Shown here: piece by piece, positions 1 to 8,317 of the stretch | Numbering within the stretch: position 1 is the stretch's first letter | Layout of the letters: each line of letters starts with the position of its first letter | From: VBAT01 sp036520835 | GTDB lineage: Bacteria; Bacteroidota; Bacteroidia; Chitinophagales; Chitinophagaceae | Assembly (NCBI GenBank): GCA_036520835.1 | Contig: DATDIX010000378.1 | Span: 1 to 20,632, forward strand | Direction: 5' to 3' | DNA: 20,632 bases | Notes under the pieces: model-generated | Told to the model about the DNA's origin: nothing | What the model saw: only the letters and a program-made list of their open reading frames with translations | Database searches by the model: none | Translations under genes and position numbers: made by a program

Positions 1-250
1 ACTTAACAAAGATTTATCTTTCAAAATTTGCAAACCATCTTTCTCACATATTATCTTTCATAGTAAATTCTTTTGATCTTTATGGACCTATCAGATCCTT
101 CCAGGCCAGTGAAAGATATTCCCCCTTAGTTGTTTTAATACGCTAATTTCTGTTTTTCTTTTTGTGGAAAAGAATCAACGGCCAAATTTTTCAGTTCACG
201 TAATTTCTTTAACTTCTCATTTATAATCAGACCACTTAACCAACCATTAT
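1..250. other. AT-rich leader region upstream of the alpha-2-macroglobulin gene
   Basis: No gene with a start codon can be supported here on either strand. The first 120 bases repeat the hexamer ATCTTT several times (near 16, 38, 52 and 75), with the reverse complement at 8 and 111. The pair at 8-21 forms a short AT-only inverted repeat (AAAGAT-TT-ATCTTT), too weak to call a terminator. I found no complete TAnnTTTG promoter element; TATCTTTC at 15-22 and 51-58 each differ from it by one base. The promoter of the downstream gene is therefore not assigned. Confidence 0.5.
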
Positions 251-3200
251 ATGCGTATTAAAACCTTTCTTGCCCCGGTACTCATCGGGACATTTTTTTT
301 GTTTGCCTGTAAACGAAATGCCGTCAGCCTTGATTTTACCAATGCCAACGGCGAAGTTCCGTTGCTGGGTAACCTGGTATTCCGGTTCAACCAATCCATG
401 GTCAGCGACACGATGATGAATACATGGGATTCCACCGACTATGTCTCCTTCGAGCCAAAGATCCCGGGAAAATTTCGCTGGGAAAGCCCTGACCAGCTTG
501 TCTTTTCGCCATCACAGCCTTTGCTGCCGGCCACATCCTATAAAGCGGAGATCAAAAATGCTGTTCTGCGTTTCAGTAAATACAATTCTGTAAAAGGTGG
601 CGATGCGATCAATTTTCACACACCCGGTCTTACCCTGGATAACTCGCAGGTGATATGGATGCTGCAGGGAGAAAGCAATACGTCTGCAGCTCCCCAGGTT
701 GACCTGCAATTCAATTACCGTATCAACCCGGATGACCTGAAAGAAAAACTGAAGATCGAAGTGGAAGGGCAAAAAGCTGAATACTCTCTCATCACCCAGT
801 CGCCGGATAGCCGGGTTTCAGTTAGTATCAAAGGGCTGAAAATGCAGGATAAGGATTATGAAGCTAAAGTGACCATTGATAAAGGATTGAAACCGGAAGG
901 TGGAAGAAATGCAACAGAAGAGGCGATCGTCACCAATTTATCTATCCCTTCGCCCTATGTGCTCACCATTCAGAATATGCAGTCGGAACATGATGGTACA
1001 GAAGGCGCCGTTCATATTACTACCAGCCAGCAGTTGGCAGGGGAGAATATCAAATCGCTGATAAAATTCGAGCCCGAACTGAGTTTTACCTATGAGTTGG
1101 CGGAGGATGGATTTGTTTTGCGCAGCGATAAGTTTGATATGGAAACGGGCTATTCGTTAACGGTCAAAAAAGGACTCAGGGGCAAAATAGGAGGGGTTTT
1201 AAAGGAAGACTATCATGGCAGTATTGCGTTTGGCGAGCTGGAAGCCGGTATCCGTTTTACCAGTAGTAAGGCAGTGTATTTATCAAAAAGAGGCGGAAAG
1301 AATATGGAAGTACAGGTCACCAATGTGCCGAAAGTGAAACTGGTGATCTCAAAAATATATGAGAACAACTTGCTGATGGCACAGCGCTATGGGTATTACC
1401 CACAGGAAGCACGAACAAACTATACCAGCTATAGTGAGGATTATGAAGGAGACTATTATGAAGAAAGAAGTGATGCCATGCTGGGAGATATTATTTATGA
1501 AAAAGAGATCGATGTAAGGTCATTGCCAAAAAGTGGCGGCGGTCGTTTATTGAATTTTTCACAGTTTGAAGACAGGCTGCCTGATTTCAAGGGAATTTAT
1601 CATGTAATGATCCGCTCAACAAAAGATTACTGGGTCAAGGACAGCCGTTATGTTTCTTTGTCAGATCTTGGGTTAATTGCCAAAGAAGGCGAGGATAAAA
1701 TATTTGTCTTTACCAATTCTATTAAAACCGCTACGGGCATCAGCGGTGTGAATGTCTCCGTTTATTCTGCCAATAACCAGTTGATCGGTACAAGTGCAAC
1801 CAATGACGATGGTGTTGCAGAGATCGCCTGTCCCAAAAAGGATTTCAGTGGTTTCAAACCCGCCATGATCATTGCAAAAACGGCGGACGATTTCAACTAT
1901 CTTCCTTTTAATAGTACAAGAGTGAAGACCTCCCGGTTTGAAGTAAGCGGTAAGCGAACCAATCCAAGCGGCCTCGATGCCTTTGTATACGCAGAAAGAG
2001 ATATATATCGCCCCGGTGAAAAAGTAAATTTTTCCGTGGTGATCAGGGACCGTCAATGGACCAGCCCGGGTAGTATCCCGCTCAAGATGAAATTCCTGAT
2101 GCCGAATGGTAAAGAACTAAAAGCATTCCGCAAAAGCCTGAATGAAGAAGGCTCGCTGGAAGGAAGCGTAGATATTGCTTCTTCCGCTATTACCGGCGGA
2201 TATACCCTGGAAGTGTATACATCCAATGATGTGTTGCTGGCTTCAAAGAATTTTTCAATTGAAGAGTTTGTGCCCGATCGCATACGGTTAAATGTAAAAA
2301 TGGATAAAACGTCTTTAAGACCCGGTGAGTCTTCCTCGCTTTCCATCAATGCGATGAATTTCTTCGGGCCGCCTGCCGCTAACAGGAACTATGAAACGGA
2401 GATACAGGTAAAACAAAAATATTTTTCACCTGAGAAATTCAGTGGATATGATTTCAGTTTGGTCAGCAAAACTTCTGTATTTGACAAGAAAGTGAAGGAA
2501 GGAAAAACTGACGCAGAAGGAAATGCCAAAGAAGTGTATGAAGTGCCGGAAACCTATACCAACATGGGGGCTTTACAAACTAATTTCTATACAACGGTAT
2601 TTGATGAAACAGGCCGTCCTGTAAGCCGGGCGACCTCGGTTGATGTATATACACAGGATGTTTTCTTTGGTGTGAAGTATGATTGGTTCTTTTATTACCC
2701 GCTCAACCAGCCGGTGGAATTTTTCCTGGCTGCAGCCAATAAGGACGGCAATGCTGTTACTTCAACAGCAAGGATAGAAGTAATAAAACATGAGTACAGT
2801 ACCTTTCTTACAAAGAGCGGTAGTTATTTCCGGTATGAATCGCAAATGAAAGACAAGCTGATGGTGGAGAACCAGGTGTCTGTGGGGAGCAATACTGTTT
2901 ATAAGTATGTTCCCCGTTCACCGGGAGAATATGAATTGAGGATATATCGTCCCGGCGCCGCCAGCTATGTAAGCCGCAGTTTTTACAGTTATGGCAGTTG
3001 GGGAGGGAATAATAATTCTTTCGAAGTAAACAACGAAGGGAATATTGATATTGAACTGGATAAAAGATCCTATGAATCCGGGGAAAGTGTAAAAGCTTTA
3101 TTCAAAACCCCGTTCAGCGGAAGGATGCTGGTGACGATGGAAACCGATCATGTTATCTCTTACCAGTATGTGGATGTAAGCCGTAACCGTAATGCCAGTC

Positions 3201-5665
3201 TTGACCTGAAACTGACAGGAGACCATGTGCCGAATGTATATATAACAGCTACTCTGATCAAGCCGCATGAAATGTCGGATATCCCATTGACGGTAGCACA
3301 TGGTTTCCAAAGTGTGACGGTGGAAGAAAAGAGCAGGAAGATACCGGTGGATATTGCAGCGGCAAAAAGTGTTCGTTCAAAAACACATCAAAAAGTAAAG
3401 GTAAAAGCTGCACCAGGAAGTTTTGTTACATTATCTGCTGTTGATAATGGCGTTTTGCAGATCAGTGATTTTAAAACTCCTGACCCGTATAATTATTTCT
3501 ACCAGAAAAGAGCACTGCAGGTAACAGGCTATGACCTTTATCCATTACTTTTTGCTGAAGTAAGAGGAAAACTAAGCAGTACCGGTGGTGATGGCGAGCT
3601 GGATATGGCAAAAAGGACCAACCCAATGCCGGCTAAAAGAATAAAAGTGGTTAGCTATTGGAGCGGTATTGCCAAAGCAAACGGAAGCGGCGAGGCGGAT
3701 TTTGAGTTTGATATTCCACAGTTCAGCGGTGAGCTGCGGTTGATGGCAGTATCCTATAAAGGTTCAAGCTTTGGTGCTGCGGATAATACAATGACTGTTG
3801 CTGATCCAATTGTTATCAGTACAGCCTTACCAAGATTTTTAAGTCCCGGTGATACAGTGAATATACCTGTTACCTTAAGTAATACGACAGATAAGTCAGC
3901 TAATGTTACGGCCAGTATTGCTGCCGGAGGCGCCGTGAAAATAATGGGAGGCAGCAGCCAAAGTGTTTCATTGAATGCAAAAAGCGAGGGTAGGGCAATA
4001 TTCCAGGTAGCAGCTAATTCAACGATCGGTGTGGGTAATGTGAAAGTAACAGTGAGTGCAATGGGAGAAAAATTTGAAGATGTTACTGAGATATCTGTTC
4101 GTCCGCCATCAACCTTACAAAAAGTAACGGGTAGCGGATCAATTGCCGGGGGAACTACAAAACGCATCAATATCGGTTTGAGTGATTTTATTCCGGGTAG
4201 CACTGATTACAGTTTGGTGGTAAGCCGTTCACCGGTATTGGAATTGGGTGAGCAGCTTCGTTACCTGGTTCAGTATCCGTATGGATGTACCGAGCAAACG
4301 GTGTCTGCTGCATTCCCTCAATTGTATTATGGTGATCTTGCCGACCTGATGAACCTGAATAAGCAGCAAAACAAAGCAAATGCAAACACGAATATTCTTG
4401 AAGCTATCCGTAAGATAAAAATGAGGCAGTTGTATAATGGCGCCGTCACCTTGTGGGATGGCGGGGGAAGGGAAGACTGGTGGGCAACGATCTATGCAGC
4501 TCACTTCTTAATTGAAGCCAGGAAGGCCGGTTTTGATGTGGACAATAGTTTGCTGGAAACGATGCTGAACTATATCAGCCAGCACCTGAAGAATAAAGAA
4601 ACGATCAATTATTATTATAACAGGGACCAGAACAGGAAGATAGCGCCGAAAGAAGTGGCTTATGGATTATATGTGCTGGCATTGGCAGGCCGTACCAATA
4701 TCCCGGCCATGAATTATTATAAAGCCAATCCATCCATTCTTGCATTGGACAGCCGCTATCTTTTATCGGCAGCTTATGCATCGGCGGGAGATAAAAAATC
4801 ATTTTCGGCTTTGCTTCCTTCATCTTTTGCAGGCGAAGAATCAGTGGCGCAGACAGGAGGAAGTTATTATTCCGATGTTCGTGACGAAGCTATTGCATTG
4901 AATGCACTGATCAGCGTTGATCCTGGTAATTCACAGATACCTGTCATGGCAAAACATGTGGCTGATAAGCTGAAGGCCCGCACTTACCTGAGCACACAGG
5001 AAAGAGCTTTTGCTTTCCTTGCCCTGGGCAAATTATCAAGGGCAGCTAATAATTCAACAGCGACAGCAGAAATAAAAGCAGATGGAAAAAGCATTGCAAA
5101 AGTAGATGGTGGCCAGTGGCGCGGAGATAAGAATATCCTGAAAGGAACGAATATTGAAATAGCAACACAGGGAAGCGGGCCATTATTCTATTTCTGGATA
5201 GCAGAAGGCATCAGCGCCAGCGGGGCGTACAAAGAAGAGGATAGTTACCTGAAAGTGAGAAAACGTTTCTATGACCGAAACGGCAACCCGTTCAGCTCAA
5301 CTACATTCAAACAAAATGAACTGATCATTATCGGTATCACACTGGAACGTTCCTTCTCTACACCGGTTGAGAATGTTGTGATCACCGACCTGTTGCCTGC
5401 CGGTTTTGAGATTGAGAACCCCAGGACAAAAGAGATACCCGGTATGGACTGGATCAAAGATGCGGCAAGTCCGACTACATTGGATGTAAGAGATGACCGT
5501 ATTCATTTCTTTGTGGATGCATATAATAACAAACAGACTTATTACTATGCTGTCCGTGCCGTATCACCGGGTCAGTATAAAATGGGACCTGTCAGCGCCG
5601 ATGCGATGTATAATGGAGAGTATCATTCGTATAATGGGGCGGGGGTGATAAGGGTGGTGCAGTGA
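251..5665 (+). CDS. Alpha-2-macroglobulin family lipoprotein (bacterial A2M, YfhM-like)
   Basis: This 1804-residue protein resembles bacterial alpha-2-macroglobulins, which trap attacking proteases in the periplasm or at the cell surface. A lipoprotein signal peptide ends in the lipobox LFAC, with Cys20 as the lipidated residue. The residues after it (KRNA) lack the acidic surface-export signal of Bacteroidota, so a periplasm-facing location is inferred. The MG2-type motif DIYRPGE lies near 584-590. The conserved A2M stretch around the residues SYWSGIAKANG precedes the thioester motif CTEQ at 1346-1349, which is intact, so covalent trapping of proteases is plausible. A helical thioester domain follows (WWATIYAAHFLIEA), and the C-terminal beta domain ends at a tga stop. 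E. coli YfhM is about 1650 residues, so this one is somewhat longer. No penicillin-binding protein 1C gene, the frequent partner, is in the window. The ATG at 251 is chosen because the signal peptide starts there; no Shine-Dalgarno is visible. Confidence 0.93.
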   Translation: MRIKTFLAPVLIGTFFLFACKRNAVSLDFTNANGEVPLLGNLVFRFNQSMVSDTMMNTWDSTDYVSFEPKIPGKFRWESPDQLVFSPSQPLLPATSYKAEIKNAVLRFSKYNSVKGGDAINFHTPGLTLDNSQVIWMLQGESNTSAAPQVDLQFNYRINPDDLKEKLKIEVEGQKAEYSLITQSPDSRVSVSIKGLKMQDKDYEAKVTIDKGLKPEGGRNATEEAIVTNLSIPSPYVLTIQNMQSEHDGTEGAVHITTSQQLAGENIKSLIKFEPELSFTYELAEDGFVLRSDKFDMETGYSLTVKKGLRGKIGGVLKEDYHGSIAFGELEAGIRFTSSKAVYLSKRGGKNMEVQVTNVPKVKLVISKIYENNLLMAQRYGYYPQEARTNYTSYSEDYEGDYYEERSDAMLGDIIYEKEIDVRSLPKSGGGRLLNFSQFEDRLPDFKGIYHVMIRSTKDYWVKDSRYVSLSDLGLIAKEGEDKIFVFTNSIKTATGISGVNVSVYSANNQLIGTSATNDDGVAEIACPKKDFSGFKPAMIIAKTADDFNYLPFNSTRVKTSRFEVSGKRTNPSGLDAFVYAERDIYRPGEKVNFSVVIRDRQWTSPGSIPLKMKFLMPNGKELKAFRKSLNEEGSLEGSVDIASSAITGGYTLEVYTSNDVLLASKNFSIEEFVPDRIRLNVKMDKTSLRPGESSSLSINAMNFFGPPAANRNYETEIQVKQKYFSPEKFSGYDFSLVSKTSVFDKKVKEGKTDAEGNAKEVYEVPETYTNMGALQTNFYTTVFDETGRPVSRATSVDVYTQDVFFGVKYDWFFYYPLNQPVEFFLAAANKDGNAVTSTARIEVIKHEYSTFLTKSGSYFRYESQMKDKLMVENQVSVGSNTVYKYVPRSPGEYELRIYRPGAASYVSRSFYSYGSWGGNNNSFEVNNEGNIDIELDKRSYESGESVKALFKTPFSGRMLVTMETDHVISYQYVDVSRNRNASLDLKLTGDHVPNVYITATLIKPHEMSDIPLTVAHGFQSVTVEEKSRKIPVDIAAAKSVRSKTHQKVKVKAAPGSFVTLSAVDNGVLQISDFKTPDPYNYFYQKRALQVTGYDLYPLLFAEVRGKLSSTGGDGELDMAKRTNPMPAKRIKVVSYWSGIAKANGSGEADFEFDIPQFSGELRLMAVSYKGSSFGAADNTMTVADPIVISTALPRFLSPGDTVNIPVTLSNTTDKSANVTASIAAGGAVKIMGGSSQSVSLNAKSEGRAIFQVAANSTIGVGNVKVTVSAMGEKFEDVTEISVRPPSTLQKVTGSGSIAGGTTKRINIGLSDFIPGSTDYSLVVSRSPVLELGEQLRYLVQYPYGCTEQTVSAAFPQLYYGDLADLMNLNKQQNKANANTNILEAIRKIKMRQLYNGAVTLWDGGGREDWWATIYAAHFLIEARKAGFDVDNSLLETMLNYISQHLKNKETINYYYNRDQNRKIAPKEVAYGLYVLALAGRTNIPAMNYYKANPSILALDSRYLLSAAYASAGDKKSFSALLPSSFAGEESVAQTGGSYYSDVRDEAIALNALISVDPGNSQIPVMAKHVADKLKARTYLSTQERAFAFLALGKLSRAANNSTATAEIKADGKSIAKVDGGQWRGDKNILKGTNIEIATQGSGPLFYFWIAEGISASGAYKEEDSYLKVRKRFYDRNGNPFSSTTFKQNELIIIGITLERSFSTPVENVVITDLLPAGFEIENPRTKEIPGMDWIKDAASPTTLDVRDDRIHFFVDAYNNKQTYYYAVRAVSPGQYKMGPVSADAMYNGEYHSYNGAGVIRVVQ

Positions 5666-5685
5666 TAATATATTTAGTTTAAAAG

Positions 5686-5711
5686 AACAGTCCCGCATTT
5701 GCGGGACTGTT
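5686..5711. terminator. Bidirectional intrinsic terminator between convergent genes
   Basis: A perfect 11-bp inverted repeat (AACAGTCCCGC / GCGGGACTGTT) with loop ATTT lies between the A2M stop and the universal stress protein stop. It is followed by TTCATTTTATTATT on the + strand and by TTCTTTTAAA on the - strand, so it can terminate transcription from both sides. Confidence 0.85.
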
Positions 5712-5732
5712 TCATTTTATTATTATCACTTA

Positions 5733-6551
5733 TTATTTGTTGCCCGATGCCACCGTCACCACCGGTATTTTGGATCCATAGGAAAGCAACTTATTTGTAA
5801 GCCTGTTCCATAATCCCGGCAAACGAAAATCTTTAATAGGGTTTACCATGATCAGGTCAGCATTGATCTTTTTGGAAAACTCCAGTGTGCTTTTGGCCAG
5901 GTTCTGCCCTTCCAGTAAAAAACATTGAACAGGTATTGTTGAAATGCTTTGCACTACTTCCAGCGCTTTGTCAATAATGTTTGCATTTTTGTCATCAGCA
6001 TGTTTACGGAGAGATACAAAATAGACAGTTGATTTGAATGCTCTTCCCAGTAAGGCAGCCAGTCTTATCTGGCGCATCGGTATTTCACCCGACACAGGAA
6101 GAACGATCTTTTTAAAGTGACAGACCAAACCTCCGGGTCTTACTGCCAGCACTGGTACATTAGTCTTCTTGGCCAGGCGGCTGATGGAAACAGAGGATGC
6201 GATGCGGTGAAGAAAATTGAATTTGGAAAGCCCTGTTACCACGAGGTCCATTTCGTACCGTTTAATATAACCGGTCAGTTGTTTTTGCTTATCCCCGGTC
6301 AGTACGCTGATCTCTAATGACCCCTCGCCACATAATTGTTGCCTGTAAGCATCTTTGAGCAGCTCTAACTTTTTCAGCGAGTTTTCAGCGTCAACATTTC
6401 TTTCAAAAAAGGATTGCCTTTTACCTTTTACATATACAAGATGAACATTGCAATGAAAACTATTGGATAATTCAATTGCTTTTGTAATAGCCCATTTGTT
6501 CTTATTGGTAAAATCAACAGGCACCAGGATGTTATAAAGTTTACCGGACAT
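5733..6551 (-). CDS. Universal stress protein, tandem UspA domains
   Basis: This 272-residue protein consists of two UspA-like alpha/beta domains. The first runs from about 5 to 140, beginning YNILVPVDFTNKN and ending NVPVLAVRPGG. The second runs from about 146 to 270, beginning FKKIVLPVSGE and ending IPVVTVASG. Members of the family are cytoplasmic proteins linked to starvation, oxidative or osmotic stress. The ATP-binding signature G-x2-G-x9-G-S/T is not intact in either domain: domain 1 has TGLSKFNFLHRIASSVS, which lacks the second glycine, and domain 2 has none of the pattern. It is therefore probably a non-nucleotide-binding or divergent Usp (inference). It lies 61 nt downstream of the glycosyltransferase/phosphatase fusion on the same strand, with a hairpin in the gap, and ends at the shared bidirectional terminator. 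The two genes probably form a stress unit. Confidence 0.9.
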   Translation of the reverse strand: MSGKLYNILVPVDFTNKNKWAITKAIELSNSFHCNVHLVYVKGKRQSFFERNVDAENSLKKLELLKDAYRQQLCGEGSLEISVLTGDKQKQLTGYIKRYEMDLVVTGLSKFNFLHRIASSVSISRLAKKTNVPVLAVRPGGLVCHFKKIVLPVSGEIPMRQIRLAALLGRAFKSTVYFVSLRKHADDKNANIIDKALEVVQSISTIPVQCFLLEGQNLAKSTLEFSKKINADLIMVNPIKDFRLPGLWNRLTNKLLSYGSKIPVVTVASGNK

Positions 6552-6577
6552 AAGAAATAGTTTTTAGGTTAAGGAAT

Positions 6578-6607
6578 CGGGTTGCCGTTTATTCAACAGG
6601 CAGCCCG
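6578..6607 (-). other. Intercistronic hairpin between fusion gene and usp
   Basis: On the - strand, CGGGCTGCC and GGCAACCCG can pair over 9 bp with one C-A mismatch around a 12-nt loop. No U run follows, so this is not a typical terminator. It sits between the stop of the glycosyltransferase/phosphatase gene and the start of the Usp gene, and could affect mRNA processing or partial read-through. Function is inferred only. Confidence 0.4.
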
Positions 6608-6612
6608 GTTGT

Positions 6613-7989
6613 TCAGGCCAGGGCCAGCAATGATTCAAAGTCCCGCTCTTTAATACTTTTATCTGCGATCTTTTCCAGCAATTCATCCGTTGTGCAGAAC
6701 GCAACTCCCTTTCCGGAATAAGCAATTATACACCGGTCGTCTTTGCTGTCACCCACGGCAATGCAGTTTTTCATGTGCACATTGTACTTTTCACAGATAT
6801 GCTGCAATGCATTTGTTTTGCAAAAAGAATGGCCGCATACACTTTCCGGCGATCCAAAAAAGTAAGAAGGTAAACTTACTTCACCGGTTGCTTTTCCTTC
6901 AAAAAACTCCAATTGGTGTGCCACAGAGAAATCGGCGCCTATCTGTTGTTTTACATAATTGGTAATTAATGTGTAACTGTGGCTGATGATCCCGACTAAA
7001 TAACCTTTTTCTTTATATGCCTGTACCACTTCTTTTATATTGCCTGCCATTTTCATATTGCTGATCACATTCAGCAGTTCGTCCATTGTCCGGTTTTTCA
7101 GCAGCAGCCCGATCCTTTTGGTCAGGATGATCGGGTCTTTTTCATTAAAGCGAAGTTCCTCCAGTTTGGGCAAAAAGGAAAAAATATTTGCACACTCATT
7201 GATAAACCTGCTCATAAGGATGGTGTCATCCATATCAAATACGATCATTTTTTTGTATTCAGAGAGGTTTTCCCTGAGCACATTATTCATTTCCCGCTGG
7301 ATCGCTTCCAAAGAGTATACATTTTCCTGCGAAAACTCATAATTATGCTGCCGGTGTGCTTTGCTTAAAATAGCACGGGATACTTCCCGGCTCATCTTGC
7401 CCAATGCTTCCCAGGGTTTGCTTTTATTTTCTATGTGGCCTATGTTTACTTCTTGTACCCTGGCTTTCATCAGGTACATATCAATCAGGATGCCGATGTC
7501 AACTCCGTAATCATTAAAAAATTCAATTTTCCGGAAGAAGGCTTTTTTTCCTGCGATCATACCGCTGAGCGGCTGTGAAAAATGCGATAAACCAGGAAAT
7601 AATATCGTCAATAATGGTTTGGCTACCAATTCTGTTACCCGTCCTGCATTTCTTGAAAAGGCGCCTTTTACAAAATCCGCCTGGTCGCTGATCAAGGCTT
7701 CAGTAAGTTTTTGAATGGAATGCTCAGGATAAGGATCAATATCTGCATCCAGGAAAATGACTATTTCATTACCGGCTGCGTCAATACCTTCTTTCATTGA
7801 AATGCCTTTGCCTCTGGCAACGCTGATGATCACTTTTGCCCCTGCTTCTTTCGCAATAGAAACGGTATTATCTTCCGACCGGTCATCTATTACTATTATT
7901 TCAGACACATTCGGATCCGACTGGCAAAATTGAATTACCTGTTTTATTGTCTTCTCTTCATTTAATGCGGGAATGATAACGGTAAGCAT
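6613..7989 (-). CDS. Fusion of GpgS-like glycosyltransferase and HAD-IB phosphatase (putative glucosyl-3-phosphoglycerate synthase/phosphatase)
   Basis: This 458-residue cytoplasmic protein has two enzyme domains. Residues 1-215 are a GT-A glycosyltransferase, with LTVIIPALNEE at the start and metal-binding DAD at 81-83. The blocks RVTELVAKPLL (117-127), QPLSG (139-143) and YGVDIGILID (161-170) match what I know of GT81 glucosyl-3-phosphoglycerate synthases. Residues 247-458 are a HAD phosphatase of the SerB-like IB type: motif I DMDDT (252-256), motif II IISHS (334-338), Lys391 and GDSKDD (413-418). The simplest reading is that one protein makes and then dephosphorylates a glycosyl-3-phosphoglycerate to yield a compatible solute such as glucosylglycerate. 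This is inference; the sugar donor cannot be read from sequence. The ATG at 7989 is chosen over an in-frame GTG at 8061, because AGGAGG lies 5 nt before it and the GT fold begins exactly there. Confidence 0.85.
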   Translation of the reverse strand: MLTVIIPALNEEKTIKQVIQFCQSDPNVSEIIVIDDRSEDNTVSIAKEAGAKVIISVARGKGISMKEGIDAAGNEIVIFLDADIDPYPEHSIQKLTEALISDQADFVKGAFSRNAGRVTELVAKPLLTILFPGLSHFSQPLSGMIAGKKAFFRKIEFFNDYGVDIGILIDMYLMKARVQEVNIGHIENKSKPWEALGKMSREVSRAILSKAHRQHNYEFSQENVYSLEAIQREMNNVLRENLSEYKKMIVFDMDDTILMSRFINECANIFSFLPKLEELRFNEKDPIILTKRIGLLLKNRTMDELLNVISNMKMAGNIKEVVQAYKEKGYLVGIISHSYTLITNYVKQQIGADFSVAHQLEFFEGKATGEVSLPSYFFGSPESVCGHSFCKTNALQHICEKYNVHMKNCIAVGDSKDDRCIIAYSGKGVAFCTTDELLEKIADKSIKERDFESLLALA

Positions 7990-7994
7990 GTCGT

Positions 7995-8000
7995 CCTCCT
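7995..8000 (-). promoter_or_regulatory. Strong Shine-Dalgarno for the glycosyltransferase/phosphatase gene
   Basis: The - strand reads GAGGAGGACGAC directly before the ATG at 7989; AGGAGG is 5 nt from the start codon. This decides the start. Most other genes here have no such site. Confidence 0.75.
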
Positions 8001-8050
8001 CTTTTGGGTTAATAATGATGGCGGCAGCTAAGAACTGAAATTGTCTTTGA

Positions 8051-8084
8051 GAAATATACACCTCTGTAGCTAACTTATTTCAAA
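8051..8084 (-). promoter_or_regulatory. Possible promoter of the glycosyltransferase/phosphatase-usp unit
   Basis: On the - strand TTTG (8084-8081) is followed after 22 nt by TATATTTC (8058-8051). This differs from the Bacteroidota -7 element TAnnTTTG at the last base. It would give a leader of roughly 55 nt before the ATG at 7989. It is a weak match, listed because spacing and position are reasonable. Confidence 0.3.
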
Positions 8085-8259
8085 CATCAGGCCTGAAAAG
8101 ACTTGTGGTCATGAAACCTGGCTAAAAGAACTGCTGACGGATACTTGAAAGTTACAGATAATATGCCGGTTAAATGCCGTAAGGGTGTTAAAAAAACGAT
8201 TAACAAATAAAGAAGAGAATATGACCACGTATATATTACTGGTGATAAAGTGACAGGAT

Positions 8260-8292
8260 AAAAAAAAGTCCGGCCCTTACGAACCAGACTTT
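8260..8292 (-). terminator. Intrinsic terminator of the RRM gene
   Basis: On the - strand AAAGTCTGG pairs with CCGGACTTT (one G-U pair) around a 10-nt loop, followed by a run of eight or more U residues. It starts 26 nt after the RRM stop codon. Confidence 0.85.
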
Positions 8293-8317
8293 AAAGCACA
8301 GTGAATATCGTTATTGA

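Larger units (their letters stand above)
7990..8317. other. Intergenic region between RRM gene and glycosyltransferase/phosphatase gene
   Basis: This 328-nt stretch holds the Shine-Dalgarno of the downstream gene, a weak promoter candidate at 8051-8084 and the terminator of the upstream RRM gene at 8260-8292. Between about 8085 and 8255 I see no gene, only the 8-bp palindrome CAGGCCTG at 8088-8095. Confidence 0.6.

Noticed and set aside
135..260. Minus-strand frame that reads like coding sequence (about 40 codons, many Lys and Leu, ending in a TAA at 135-137)
   Set aside because: It has no ATG, GTG or TTG start and is closed by a stop near the A2M start codon. Composition bias of AT-rich DNA is a sufficient explanation.
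132..263. Inverted copies of GCGTATTAAAAC near 132-143 and at the A2M start (253-264)
   Set aside because: Only 12 bp, AT-rich and 110 nt apart; no other sign of a functional structure.
3754..4203. Long antisense open frame inside the A2M gene
   Set aside because: It lies opposite a well-supported gene, has no recognisable domain and no start signals; it is a shadow of codon bias.
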